64,000 bases of DNA from Diadema setosum (taxonomy: Eukaryota; Echinodermata; Echinoidea; Diadematoida; Diadematidae). Where the stretch lies: the NCBI RefSeq assembly GCF_964275005.1, contig NC_092705.1, positions 4,341,825-4,405,824 of the forward strand. The letters are read 5' to 3'. Both the position numbers and the translations under genes were made by a program. The notes beneath the pieces were generated by a model that saw nothing but the letters and a program-made list of their open reading frames with translations, did no database searches and was not told the DNA's origin. Below, one piece after another: positions 47,758 to 59,649 of the stretch (within the stretch, counting starts at the first letter, position 1; every line of letters begins with the position of its first letter).

Positions 47758-49539
47758 ATTATTATTATTATTATCATTATTATATATTATATATATTATA
47801 GATAGCAAACTTGGAAGAAAATTAGCCAAAGAAATGCGAAAGTTTAAGGACCTTGATGTTTGTTTGCTATCACGAAAGGGCAGTACTGACGTGCAAATTG
47901 ACAATCTAGCTCAAAAAAGAGATAAAAACGCTATGACAAAACAAAAAAAAAATAAATAAAATGAAAGAATCATTTCAGTTGGAACAATATCTAAACCGGT
48001 AAAATATTGTTTAATAGTTTCTATTGCTCCAAACCAGTCTGAAAAGGGCAGTGTCCTCACGTCGATAATATGCAATTGGTGTTTTCCTCATTACATTATG
48101 ATGATGGAAAATTTCCAACCATTTTTTTTTCGGAAGAATGCATGAATGTGCCATCGATCCTGTGATATTGTAGAAGAAAGCAAAACTAAATAAATAGAAA
48201 AAAGAATTGTTCTCAAAGGTTTTACTTCTTTTGTAAACGAAGGTTGCAAGGATTTTCCTCCCTCCTTTTGTCTCCAGTATGTCTCATGAGCTTTTCTTTG
48301 TGTTTTCCTTTCCAAATCGATTTGAGAGTTTCATTCTGGGTTTGTTTGTTTTTTTCTCGTCCTCTCATCTTCGTCTGCTTCTTCTTTATATGATAAAAAA
48401 TCAATAAAATGTATTTATGTTTACACCAAGGACGTGGCCATTTCTCTCTCTCTCTCCCTTACATCTGCTTATTGAGAAATCAATATTTTCAAGGAATCTC
48501 AATTAATAGGAATTTGATGGACTCTTGCAAGACAGTTTCCCCCTCTAAAGATATGCACGATACCTCTGTAATACTGTACAATGGAAAGTCAAGGCAAAAG
48601 AGAAGAATAGAATAGACACTGGATGGACTTTAAGACCGAGCGTCAATTTCTGAATGTTTCGAGCCGAAAGTTCCAATGCATTGGTATAAAGTTTGCAAAA
48701 AGAGGTAAAAAAAGACAAACTACATTTATCACAATTAATAGTACAAACTTGTTTCAACAGAAACACAAATGCACTTGTTCCGATATTACACATTTGTGAA
48801 TAAATGCACATATACATTAAAAAAAAATGCATTATGCATTAATATTATGTATTTGCAGTTAATAATATATTATATCAAATTGGTGCCAAAACAAATTATT
48901 CCAAATTTTCACTACGTTACATTTTACCTACCTGATTTACATTGTAATTTTACTTAACCTATGTAATATTGTCATATACACCATGTAATAGCATGCAAGC
49001 ACTACTAACAAGGTGACAATAGTCTTGTATAGGTGACAACTCTTTCGATTTCTGTTGTAATGCTGATATAGCAGGTATTGCAATTTCAACTTCCTTTTTG
49101 AATTTATTTACATGATTGAGGATTTCAATCCATAGGATCGTTAATATTCCTATCCATTATAAATCATGATTGAGCCTTAACCAACTTTTCCTTGCTTTTT
49201 ATTTAGCTTTACTGGTTATTGCAATTATTGGTTATTGTGATTGATTTAGGAAGCTTTGTTTAATAATTATGTATCTACCCCTTTACGTATTTATTTACTC
49301 ATTTAGCTATTCGTTATCTATTTCTTTACTTAATCTTATTTACCTGGTAAGAGAACATACTTGAATTTCAAAGCCTTCAAAAACACGAGTAAAGAGGAAT
49401 CTGATATCCCCCAACACAGATACAAACACAAACCCAATACAAACAAAATAACACAGAAACAAATATACTGAGCAAAACTGGACTATGCATTTCAGCTTGC
49501 CTCTGTTTATATTTTCTCTATCTATCTATCTGTCTCGAA

Positions 49540-49795
49540 ACTGAGAAGGCACTAATTTCAACGTGATACCCGTGTTCATTGATGACTTTTCATTGGTCAC
49601 TTTTATCACGCATGCGCATGTTTACTCAGAGTATTTGATAAACCTAACAGTACAGCAGTTTCAGCGTTACTTATGCAGACATAGTTCTGCTAAATCAAGC
49701 TCGTCGTCACACTGAAACGTGGTTAACACGGTATCATAGACTGGCTAGATACGTGTAGGAATAAATCATTTGAATACTATTCTTGTACAAGACAA
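49540..49795 (+). promoter_or_regulatory. Promoter and 5' noncoding exon of receptor B
   Basis: Homologous to 42293-42535. It has CATTGGTCAC, ACGCATGCGCATG at 49608-49620 (one base off the palindrome in A and C), AGCGTTACTTATGCAGACAT and GGAATAAAT. It ends in donor GACAA|GTGAGT at 49795. The acceptor is ATTTCCCAG at 50529. Confidence 0.55.
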
Positions 49796-50543
49796 GTGAG
49801 TATCATATTTTTTTTCTCCAAATATATTATTGTGTACGGATATCTATAATGCTTAACGAAAATCATATATGATGCAAAATATGAATATTATATATTATGA
49901 TTTTCGTAGACCATAACTTACATCGAATCTAAACGATGATAAGATTGGTCAGCGATATTGACAGTTGCTCTATGTCAAATTTGCCAACGCTGATGATAGT
50001 GCAACCGCCGCATACACTGACCGTACAGGATTACTGCTCTCTCTTTAATAATATCTATGAGCTCAGAACAAGTTTTAGGGGTTAGTATGTGATGACCAAA
50101 TCAAAGCTACCATTTTATAGATAAGATTTTTCGAGATATCAAAAGATATCATCAACATAGACATATTTTTGTAAAGAAATTTTAACTCATCTGTTTGGTT
50201 TTTTTTTATATGAAGAGATCATACCATTCTCGTAGATCTGTTTAATATTAAAGCCCACACGAGTGTTTATACAGATATTTTACCCTTTCTTCAAATATAC
50301 CATAGCAATATAGCATTTAACTGCTGTAGTTGGACGCTTTAGTGTAATATTATCATTTCCGAGAGTAATTCATTCCCTACCTATCCGTGAGAGGCCCAGA
50401 AATCTCCTGTTTCGTATACGTTGTGGCAAATTGTATCACTGCATGTAGATCAGCGAACACGTTTGTTTACCACCTGTTTATACCAGTAATATTATACATT
50501 TCCACTTCCCTGCTTGTTTCATTTCCCAGGGCATAAACGGACC

Positions 50544-51884
50544 ATGACATTGTCCGCGTTTACTAAATTCACGAGCTTTCAACTGGTAATGCTGCTTTCA
50601 TATTTGGAAAGAGTGGGAAGCAGTCAAACCATTTACAACGCCTCAAAATCAACCGGTAACGAAACTGATGGTACATTTTGGAAAATCATCTCAAGCGAGT
50701 CATATGATCAGGATGATATCACTATGCCTGAAGTAGACGCTACGACGCTGAGCTCTAGAGAAGATCTCGGAAGCAGACACCTTAGGGCCACGCCGCCGGT
50801 AAAAGAGAAATCGTCGTCTTCAAGAGCGATGTTTCAGGACTTTGTGGCACATAATTCCACTGACGGATGTCCCAACGTTCAGACGTCGTCTGCGTGGTCC
50901 TGGCAAGCCATAGCGTGGTCGTGGTGGTTGATCCTCCAAATGTTTACTGCCATGCTGGGCATTGTAGGCAATTCCCTTGTGATCATCGTCCTTTTCATCC
51001 GAAGAGAGCTGTGTCGTTCCACAGACACGCTGGTTGGTGCTCTGGCTGCGGCGGATCTGCTTGCGTCCGTCTTTATGATACCACTCCCTCAAGCACTAAC
51101 GGTCCCTTCGTCATTTCTTGGACAGGTGTACTGCAAAGTTGTGTACTCATCTATGTTTCTTTGGGTGTCATTTGAAGCTTCCACTTACACCCTAACGGCC
51201 ATAGCTGTGGAAAGGTACATCGCTGTGGCTTATCCTTTCCATTTTAAGAATTTAGTAACTCGGAAGCGGGTCGTCATCGTAATAGTAGCGAATTGGATCC
51301 TGGGGTTCATGATCACTTCTTACGTATTTAAAGTCGCAAATCTTGATAACTCTTCAAACCACTGCGTTCCGGCGTTCCTGTCCAAAGACGTCCAAATGCT
51401 CATCGGAACAACTTTGTTCATAATGGACTTTGTGCTACCCGCATTGATATCACTAACCATGCAGGTAATGACGGCCCACGCCCTGTTCCGCCAGTCTCGA
51501 GTGTTCCGTAAAGATAGCAATCAGGAGGGTGGATCGAATCCGTCGGCTAGACATCTAGCAGCCAGGAAACGCGTCTTACAGATGATGTTCATTGTGGTTC
51601 TCGTCTTCATCCTGTGTTGGGGTCCATCGCAGTGTTTTTACTTCGTCTTTAACTTAGGATTGCTAACAGACTCGCACTTGTATAGCCCTTTACACAAGTC
51701 ACTAGTTGTTCTTTCTTTCGGAAACTCCTGCGCAAACCCGATCATCTACACCATACGTTACCCAGAGTTCCGCTCGGCAATAGGAGAGCTGTTTTCTTCG
51801 AAGAAAGGAAAGGCAAGGGCAGCATTATTCAGTGAGAGAACAGAGGGAAAAACTGTAAATTATGCCGAGAGCGTTGATGACTAG
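50544..51884 (+). CDS. Class A GPCR, copy B (446 aa), peptide-receptor-like
   Basis: Paralog of copy A with the same start context, signal-peptide-like N-terminus and glycosylation sites (NAS, NET). All class A anchors are present: GN in TM1, LAAADLL in TM2, YCKVV in TM3 with NHC in ECL2, ERY, W in TM4, P in TM5, CWGP in TM6 (358-361) and NPIIY in TM7. From TM1 to the end of TM4 the DNA is almost identical to copy A (8 differences in about 370 nt). The ectodomain (residues 42-115) is strongly diverged and contains an extra Cys (DGCPN). The C-tail (FSSKKGKARAALF, then GKTVNYAESV) matches copy C better than copy A. AATAAA at 52207 is a candidate polyadenylation signal. This copy looks the most canonical of the three. 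Confidence 0.94.
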   Translation: MTLSAFTKFTSFQLVMLLSYLERVGSSQTIYNASKSTGNETDGTFWKIISSESYDQDDITMPEVDATTLSSREDLGSRHLRATPPVKEKSSSSRAMFQDFVAHNSTDGCPNVQTSSAWSWQAIAWSWWLILQMFTAMLGIVGNSLVIIVLFIRRELCRSTDTLVGALAAADLLASVFMIPLPQALTVPSSFLGQVYCKVVYSSMFLWVSFEASTYTLTAIAVERYIAVAYPFHFKNLVTRKRVVIVIVANWILGFMITSYVFKVANLDNSSNHCVPAFLSKDVQMLIGTTLFIMDFVLPALISLTMQVMTAHALFRQSRVFRKDSNQEGGSNPSARHLAARKRVLQMMFIVVLVFILCWGPSQCFYFVFNLGLLTDSHLYSPLHKSLVVLSFGNSCANPIIYTIRYPEFRSAIGELFSSKKGKARAALFSERTEGKTVNYAESVDD

Positions 51885-52760
51885 GCGTCTCTGAAGCGTA
51901 ATATGTAATGTCATATGGGAAAAATGATTATTGGTAAAATAAGAATCGCCGTAAGTATATATCAGTTGAGAAATATCATCGAGATTTGTTTTCACTTTAT
52001 GTTTTTTGATTTTTGTTGCTTTCGAATCAGTTCAAAACTGCTATATGGTACAAGATCCATAACGTGTTTTTTTTTTTCGTCGTGGAAATGTGGTTACATT
52101 GATCTTCGTGCATTGAAAGGTAGTTATGATTAGTTTCCAGTGTTGTTAAAGCGGTCATGTTGTGTGAGGTGGTGGTATCCTATTACTGTGCCCCGCAACT
52201 ACGATCAATAAATCTAATAAAGATTTATGTTGAGGTACTTTTTTATACCCTCAAGATTGCATTCAAACACAAGATTCAAAAACCTCTCCCCCCCCCCCCC
52301 CCCCCCCGACTTCATTTCTCTTCTGGGGAGTCAGAGCAAAATTTGAGCACTGTACGTAATTACGTTCAGGCAACATGCAAGATTCGGTAATGCGAGGTGG
52401 TGATATCTTTCTCTTTTTTTCCCCCTTTTTTTAAGGTGACTTTTATACCCTCGAATACTGCAATGATACACAATATCCAAAAACCTCCCATTAAAAAAAT
52501 AAACAAACAAACAAACGGCATATGCGCATTCTTTCGTTCAGTGAATTTAGACCTAAATTTGAGCAATGTACGTAATACAAGATGCTGTATATGCCGGACC
52601 TTTTCAGCTGAGGTAAGCATCACAGTATACTATGTTCCTAACCCTAACTCTTGATATGCACACTATGCTATGTTATGTAACATCTTACATACTTTTTGTC
52701 TAAATGCACTTCTTTATTCAATCCTATGTTCGTATTTTCATTTTTCTTTGTGCGTGGTTG
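51885..52760. other. Receptor B 3' flank with tandem ~240-bp repeats
   Basis: Two diverged units start near 52150 and 52387 and match those after receptor A, including the AAATTTGAGC(A)ATG block at 52338 and 52553. A poly-C run lies at about 52287-52306. No gene was seen. Confidence 0.55.
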
Positions 52761-54302
52761 TTAAAGGGATCGTATAGTTTTGGTTGAGACCAATTTCAGG
52801 TTTCTAACATTTTTGGTGAGATAATGAGAAACCTCTTATGAAATATGAAAGAGCATGTAATTCCATGATGAATTCAATTATTCGATGAAAATTGGTTTTG
52901 AAATGGCTGAGATATCCAAAACAGAGCAATTCTAATAAGTGTGGGACCTACACTTTTTTACGATCGCTTTGTTTTACTTTGTTTTTGGATGTTTCAGTCA
53001 TGCCAAACCCGATTTTCATCATACTTTGAATGCCTCTTTAAATGGTATGCTCTGTACTATTTCATAAGTCTGTCACAAATGTACACATAAGTAGTTATGT
53101 ACATGTATCAAGGCTGTATGCATGGTTGTTTTAATGTGTATGTACACAGGTGGACCAGAATAATGGAGAACATTCTATATGATATAGATATACACTTGTA
53201 GTATACATATAGGCTGACCAGATCAGTGGAGAATTTTCTATGTGGTATACAATGTAGCTACAGTACATGTATGCATGTGACAGGAAATGCATAGCTCACT
53301 CAATCTAGAATGAGTTAACCCATTCCAGAATATTCTGGGAAGTGTTTACATATTTGGCTGAGTGAGGCACTGTCCCTGTAGCCCAATGTGATTGGTAGTT
53401 AATTTTGGCAATGATGTTATACACATAGTTAGGCAGTGAGTCATCCAGGATTCCTGGAATTTGGACTTGCTAGTATGTTCAGGTATGTGGCCCCAGGTTG
53501 GAGAAAATTACAGAATGTACTAGAAAGGGGTGAATGGATAGTATATAAGCTGGAGAAATTCTGAGGTAGGCAGAGTACCCAACACCTCTGCTCTGAGAGT
53601 TACGTCACTTCTGGCTCTGAAGCGACTTGTTAAAGTTCGTCCTGTGTTACCTGCTGACTTGCTATACAAACTGTGTTTGTGGAGATAAGGCCTGGGAGAC
53701 ATTTTGCCTGCAGAGAATTAATTTGCCTACATTGGAGATAGACTCCATATCTTAGTGTCAACGGACATTATTACGGCAAAGCTGTGACGGGCTGGATTCC
53801 TTGCTGGACATTATAAAGTGAATCATCATTCAACGCATCAACTAGACGTGGTCGTCATAACATTTGGATTCTGCACGTTTCGCCGTGGACATATTTCGTG
53901 GACTTTACCCCGGATTTATACTGTGGATTAATGCAACCTGTGCCTTTGGATTAACGTCGGAGGAATCAGTCGTCGGTGCATCAAGGATCATTCATCTGTG
54001 CATCGAATATCGTATCTGGTCACTTCAAGGACTATGTGATTGAATTGGCTGTAATGCATGTAAGTGATTCCATTACCGACTTATAATTGTGGTATTGATC
54101 ATTATTGTACTGATGTGAAAACCGATTACGAGTCTGTACCCACAATATCACTGTTAATAAACCGCCTGAACATTAGTTGATTGTTTCTTTTGTGCGATCA
54201 TTCTCAGAGTGATTTTGGTCGTAACAAGTCTTTTCTTGGTATCTCGCAAAAAGTTAAAAGCCCAATTCTCATCTTCACCAATACTGCATACCATCCCTTT
54301 AA
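52761..54302. mobile_element. TTAA-flanked MITE family 2, copy 4, split by a solo LTR
   Basis: The left part, 52761-53070, starts TTAAAGGGATCGTATAG. The right part, 54227-54302, ends ATACCATCCCTTTAA. Together they equal the 390-bp family consensus seen at 34316-34705, apart from the 1156-bp insertion. Confidence 0.85.
53071..54226 (+). mobile_element. Solo LTR of an LTR retrotransposon (fossil)
   Basis: The 1156-bp insertion begins TGTCAC and ends GTAACA (TGT...ACA ends) and is flanked by AGTC on both sides (53067-53070, 54227-54230). It contains a TATA box (TATATAAG at 53542) and AATAAA at 54156, in the order expected for U3-R-U5. No internal coding region is present, so it is a solo LTR left by recombination. 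It is younger than the MITE it interrupts. Family not assigned. Confidence 0.75.
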
Positions 54303-54850
54303 CATTATTTTACAAAATATCATTATTCAATAATTAGTCAGTAAATTTTCGTTCAGTAAACAACCTACCCGTATACAAACATGTTTGTACTCATCGTTGT
54401 ATATGAGTGTTGGTTTGTTTTGTTCCTATGTTGTTGTTGTTTGTTTGTTTGTTTGTTTGTGTGGGGTTTTTCTTTTGCATTCTCAGACTACATAGATTTA
54501 TACAAAGATCTAAATTTTTTGTTTAACAGTTCCTTGTGTACTCCGTACTTTTAAACATCATATTGTAAAACTGAAGGCCACGAACCACCAAAATTTCAAA
54601 GGAAGTGGTACTGGTGTTTTCTTTTTAGATATGTTCTTTTAATCAACTACCAGTATGTTCTTCTGATCCTGATACACCAATCTGCGCAAATAAAAACGGA
54701 ATTTCACAATACATTCCCTACTTTGTGAGATTCATGCTGATGGTAAAAAAAAAAAATAAAAAAAAAATAAAAAATTCATGTCTTTGTGGGTAATTCACCG
54801 TCAAAACGTGCCACGTGCTGTCCTGTAGCAATCTTTGAGAAAACTGCCCA

Positions 54851-55860
54851 AGGAGATTTCAGTTCAATTCAATCCAATTCAATTCAATTCAATTCAATAT
54901 TTATTTTCATACTTCTTGTATATGAATATTACATCAGAAATAATAATGCAAGTTCTTTTACATTGTAAACAATGTGTAAAAACAAACAATATACATGGTA
55001 ATAACACATCAATAATTGTAATGATAACTGGTCGAAAATCGAAATGGGGTTGAACAAAGACAAGTATAACGGGACCTACATGAAAGCAAGCTTGTTTGGA
55101 TGAAAGCAAGCTTGTTTGGCTGTAAGCCCCGAGTAATCAGTGTTTGTGAAAAAGAAACGGAGAACGGATAGAAGATAAGACTAGGCGAGTTAATGGTACC
55201 AAATAAGAAAAGCGCGATATGCCTATGTGATAAAAAAGAAGAAAAAAACTATACTAAAATGCGAACCATTATTGTGACCGAGCTATCATTCGTTTCCGGA
55301 GTAGAACATGATTTGCATATAGCGCCTACTTTGGTATACACTATAAACTGTTGCTACATTAAAACTATTACAAGGTTATGTTCAGTAAAACACAAAAAGT
55401 AACATGTACAGCTATCAAGTCATTTGGTGCCTGTCGTCAAGCTCTGGGTAGAAAGTGAGAGAGAGATTTGATTTTGCGATATCCAGTCCAAGGGAAAGAA
55501 CGGCTGTGAAACTTCGATTGATTAATGACCAAGTATGAACACCATAATATTCAAATATCTAAAGTTTCGTGCTCTCTCTCTCAAAAAAAAAAAAAAAAAA
55601 AAACACCCTCTTATAATATATATATATAGAGAGAGAGAGAAAGAGAGAGATTGCAGTTTGAAGTGGCTTCGTCTCTTTCATTTCAAAATGAAACGGAAAT
55701 ATTGCCACCTTATGAAATCTCTGTGGAACAGCACAAATAAGTGGATTTTAACAAATGTCCATTTTTGCTTTGATAGCAATAGTTTGGGGACAGTACAGTA
55801 AAACAAAAACAGATCGTCATAACAGAGATATGCAAACTTTCTAAATGCTGAAAGGAACTC

Positions 55861-55939
<79 letters not shown>

Positions 55940-55996
55940 ATATATAATATACAATAAATATATAATATACATGTCCAGATTTATAATTCATTTGTA
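54851..55996. other. Spacer between units B and C
   Basis: Contains an (AATTC)n tract (54857-54897) followed by a segment (54898-55090) that resembles the tail-proximal part of a non-LTR element. A similar stretch occurs at 62735-62935. A duplicated GAAAGCAAGCTTGTTTGG word (55082-55119) and AG-, CT/AC/AT-type microsatellites (55628-55650, 55862-55936) follow. No gene was seen. Confidence 0.45.
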
Positions 55997-57416
55997 GATA
56001 GCAAACTTGGAAGAAAATCGGCCAACTGGATGCGTGGTTTTTGTTTGCTATTACAAGGGTGGTAATGACGTTGCAAATAGACAGCCTAACTTAAGAAGAA
56101 AAGAGATAAAAACGCTTTGACAAAAAGAAACAAGATATACGAATCGTTTTGATTAGAACAATTCCCCTGATCAAAACCGGTGAAATATTGTTCAGTAGCT
56201 GCCATATTGCTCCAAACAAGACTGAAAAGGGCAGTGTCCTCACATCCGCATATGCAATTGATGTTTTCTTCACCACACAATTTTGTTATGATGGAAATTT
56301 TCCACCCATTTTATCGGAAGAAAAAAATGCATGAATGTGATCTTCCATCGATCCTGCGATGTAGACGAAGCAAAAGTAAATAAATAGAGAAAAATTTGTT
56401 CTCAAAGGTTTACTTCTTTTGTAAACGAAGGTTGCAAGGCGCTCCCTCCCTCTTTTTGTCTCCACTATGTCTCATGAGCTTTTTCTTGGTGTGTTCCTTT
56501 ACCCTGTTCACAAATCGATTTGATAGTTTCATTCTGGGAATGTGTTTTTGTTCTTTCCCCATCTCCGTTTGCTTCATCTTCATAACATACAATCAATGAA
56601 ATGTATTTATATTTTTCACCAAGGACGTGAACGCTTCTCTCTTCTTTCTGATGTACCACTGTCATATATATTTTCAAGAAATATTTAAAAGCAAATATGT
56701 TTTCAAGAAATCACAAGAGATATAAAAGTAGTGAAAAATCAATTGAGAATACTTTTTCGCCGTCTTGTTTTTGCGACATTTCTCTCAAGATCACCCCCCC
56801 CCCTTCCCCCTCCATTTATGCACGATACTTTGTACTACATAATACAACGTACGGGCAAAAAGAAGAAAAAGACGCTGGTTAGACTTAGAAAGCGAGTATT
56901 GATACTTTGGATTCTATCGTTCCGACCGAGTATCAAGTTTTCGTTTTTTAAGAGGAAAAACGGTATTTATCAGACTTTTACATACTATACTACAAACATG
57001 TTACAACAGAGACACAAAAGCTCACGCTGTGTTTTACTTTTTCTTTGTAAAAATACGCATATACATAAAAATGTGCATATTTTCATGTTATCTATTTGCA
57101 GTTCGAATGTCAAAATAATCATATCAAACTGCTGCCACGACACATTATTCCAAATTCTTACTATGTAGTATTTGAGGTAATTGATTTACAATAAAAAGTT
57201 CGCTTAACCTAGTAATATTACCATTATGTACCACAATAGTATGCAAAGCAGTTGATAACAGCATGACAACACATGGTTTTATGGGTTACAACTCTTTCAA
57301 TTTCTGTTGTAATGCTGATAGCAAGTATTGCAGTTTTTCCTTTTTCCTCACTCGATTTAGAAAGCTTTGTGTATGTGCATTAATTCTTATATATTTATAT
57401 TTATACATAATTATAT

Positions 57417-57442
57417 ATAAATATATATTATATATATATGTA

Positions 57443-57520
<78 letters not shown>
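57417..57520. repeat. (AT)n-rich microsatellite
   Basis: Imperfect AT/TA run, unique to unit C at this position. Confidence 0.9.
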
Positions 57521-57724
57521 ATAAATTTTGCAGCCTTCTAGAGGCATAATCATTTAAAGGGGTATGTATATGGATATTCAATACCAACACAAACAAAACA
57601 AAACGAAACAGAAGTAAATAATATCACTTTTAAATAAAACTGTAAAATTGCATTTCGGCTTGCCTCTATTCTTTCTCTCTGTCTGGATGTCTGTCTGTCT
57701 CTCTCTTCAGCTGCTCTTTCTCTC

Positions 57725-57971
57725 TTGAAACTGAGAAGGCGTCCATTTCAACGGGATACCGTCGCTCATTGATTACCTGTCATTGGCCACTTTTATTGCG
57801 CATGCGCATGTTCATTCAAAACATTTGATAACCTCGCAGTATAGGGCAGTTTCAGCGTTACTTGTGCAGACATAGTTCTGCGAAATCGGGAAACTGTAAC
57901 GACGTTTACAGGGTACGATAGACCGGCTAATACGTGTAGGAATAAATCATTTGAACTCAAGTCTTGAACAA
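57725..57971 (+). promoter_or_regulatory. Promoter and 5' noncoding exon of receptor C
   Basis: Homologous to the blocks of A and B: CATTGGCCAC, the palindrome TGCGCATGCGCA at 57797-57808, AGCGTTACTTGTGCAGACAT and GGAATAAAT. The donor GAACAA|GTAAGT is at 57971, and the acceptor TCTCCCCAG ends at 58753. The conserved promoter and splice sites suggest copy C may still be transcribed. Confidence 0.55.
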
Positions 57972-58767
57972 GTAAGTATCGTGTTGTTTTCTCCAAAATA
58001 TACATAATATACGTGTACAAATATATAAAACGGTCAACGAAAATCATTGAAATATATATGATTACATATTATATGCAATATGTATGTATTTGAATATTAC
58101 ATATAATTTTCGTAGACCATATATAGCTTTAATCTAAAAGGATGATAAAAATTGGTCTGCGACATTGACAGTTACTGAAGGTCAAAATTGCAAAAGTTTC
58201 GGATAGGACACTGAACATCCACTGCATACACCTGATTACTGTTCACTGTTAATATCTATGAGCTCAGACCAGAATTAAGTTTTAGGGGATAGTATGGCAT
58301 GTATGTGATGATGAAATAAAAATTACTAGTACCTTTTCACAAAGAACGTTGGAGATGTCAATATATACTATCTGCTTGATAGTGTAGGCGAAATCTATTT
58401 TGCAAAGAAATCTGACTTTTTGATATGAAGAGATCATAAGCTTCTGGTAGATTTGCAGCAAAAGCCACCAGAGTGTTTATGAAGTTATTTCACCATTTTT
58501 TTTTTTCAAACGAACATGAATTCTTATCATAGAAACACCTTTATAGAAGTTAACTGCTGTAGTTCAACGTTTGAAATAGTATGATGTTATCATTTCCCAG
58601 AGGTATTCATTCTTTGCCAGGCTCAGAGGTCTCCTGCTTAGTAGGTCGTGACAAATTATATAAATTCATAGATGAGCAAACACGTTATTTACGAGTTATT
58701 GTTTGCCAGCGATATCCTACATTTCTACTCCCACGTTCGTCTGTTCTCCCCAGGACATACACATACC

Positions 58768-59649
58768 ATGGTATCGGCTGCTATTACGACATTCACCAGC
58801 ATTCAACTGGTAATTCTGCTTTCGTATTTGGAAAGAGTGGGAAGCAGTCGAACCATATACAACGCCTCAATATCAGCCGGTAACGAAACTCGAAGATATA
58901 ACATATTTACGCATAATGTTGCGATGTTTGAAGTGGAGGTTACAACGCATATCCCTGGAGATGAGTTCGGGAGCAGACATCCCTGGACCACGACGGTAGA
59001 AGGGAAATCATCGTCTACAGGAGCTGTCTTTCCGGACTTTGTGGCGCCTAACTACACTAACGGATTTGGGTCTGATATCAGTCCCAACATTCGGACGTTG
59101 CCTGGATGGTCCTGGCAAGCCGTAGTGTGGTCCTGGTGGTTGATCCTCCAGATGTTTACCGCCATGATGGGTATGATGGGCAATTCCCTTGTAATTATTG
59201 TCCTCTTTGTCTTACCTGCCTTGATGTCACTTACCATCCAGGCAATGACGGCCCACGCCCTGTTCCGCCAGTCCCAGGTGTTCCGTCGAGAAGGCCGATC
59301 AAACCCGTCGGCTAGACATTTAGCAGCCAGGAAACGCGTCTTACAGATGCTGTTTATCGTGGTTCTCGTCTTCATCCTGTGTTGGGGTCCATCGCAATGT
59401 TTTTACTTCGTCTTTAACTTAGGATTGCTACCAGACTCGTACTTATACAGCCCTTTAAACATGACTTTGGTTGTCCTTTCCTTCGGAAATTCCTGCGCAA
59501 ACCCGATCATATACACCATTCGTTACCCACAGTTCCGCGCGGCAATAGGAGAGCTATTTTCTTCAAAGAAAGGAAAGGCGAGGGCAGCACTATTCAGTGA
59601 AGGAACAGAAGGAAAAACTGTAAATTATGTCGAGAGCGTTTCAGCCTAG
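58768..59649 (+). CDS. Deletion-bearing class A GPCR paralog, copy C (293 aa, predicted 3 TM)
   Basis: The signal-peptide-like N-terminus, glycosylation sites (NAS, NET) and ectodomain are intact. TM1 (ILQMFTAMMGMMGNSLVIIV) then joins directly at F147/V148 (about 59208) to the TM5 segment VLPALMSLTIQAM. Relative to copy B, 145 residues (435 bp) are missing in frame: the end of TM1, all of TM2-TM4, ECL2 and most of TM5, including ERY and both disulfide cysteines. TM6 (CWGP at 205-208) and TM7 (NPIIY) are intact, and the frame stays open to a normal C-tail and stop. Because TM1 and TM5 both run outside to inside, the fused helix leaves TM6 and TM7 in their usual orientation. It cannot be a normal receptor. 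It may be a pseudogene that happens to be open or a truncated partner of its siblings. Confidence 0.85.
   Translation: MVSAAITTFTSIQLVILLSYLERVGSSRTIYNASISAGNETRRYNIFTHNVAMFEVEVTTHIPGDEFGSRHPWTTTVEGKSSSTGAVFPDFVAPNYTNGFGSDISPNIRTLPGWSWQAVVWSWWLILQMFTAMMGMMGNSLVIIVLFVLPALMSLTIQAMTAHALFRQSQVFRREGRSNPSARHLAARKRVLQMLFIVVLVFILCWGPSQCFYFVFNLGLLPDSYLYSPLNMTLVVLSFGNSCANPIIYTIRYPQFRAAIGELFSSKKGKARAALFSEGTEGKTVNYVESVSA

Larger units (their letters stand above)
47756..54850 (+). repeat. Tandem duplication unit B
   Basis: Begins with ATAGCAAACTTGGAAGAAAA (47801), as unit C does at 55997. Landmarks in order: CACGAAAGGGCAGTACTGAC (47872), AGGGCAGTGTCCTCACGTCG (48045), promoter block (49530-49795), receptor exon (50530-51884), ACTTTTAAACATCATATTGT (54548) and a GAGAAAACTG end (54837). 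Confidence 0.75.
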
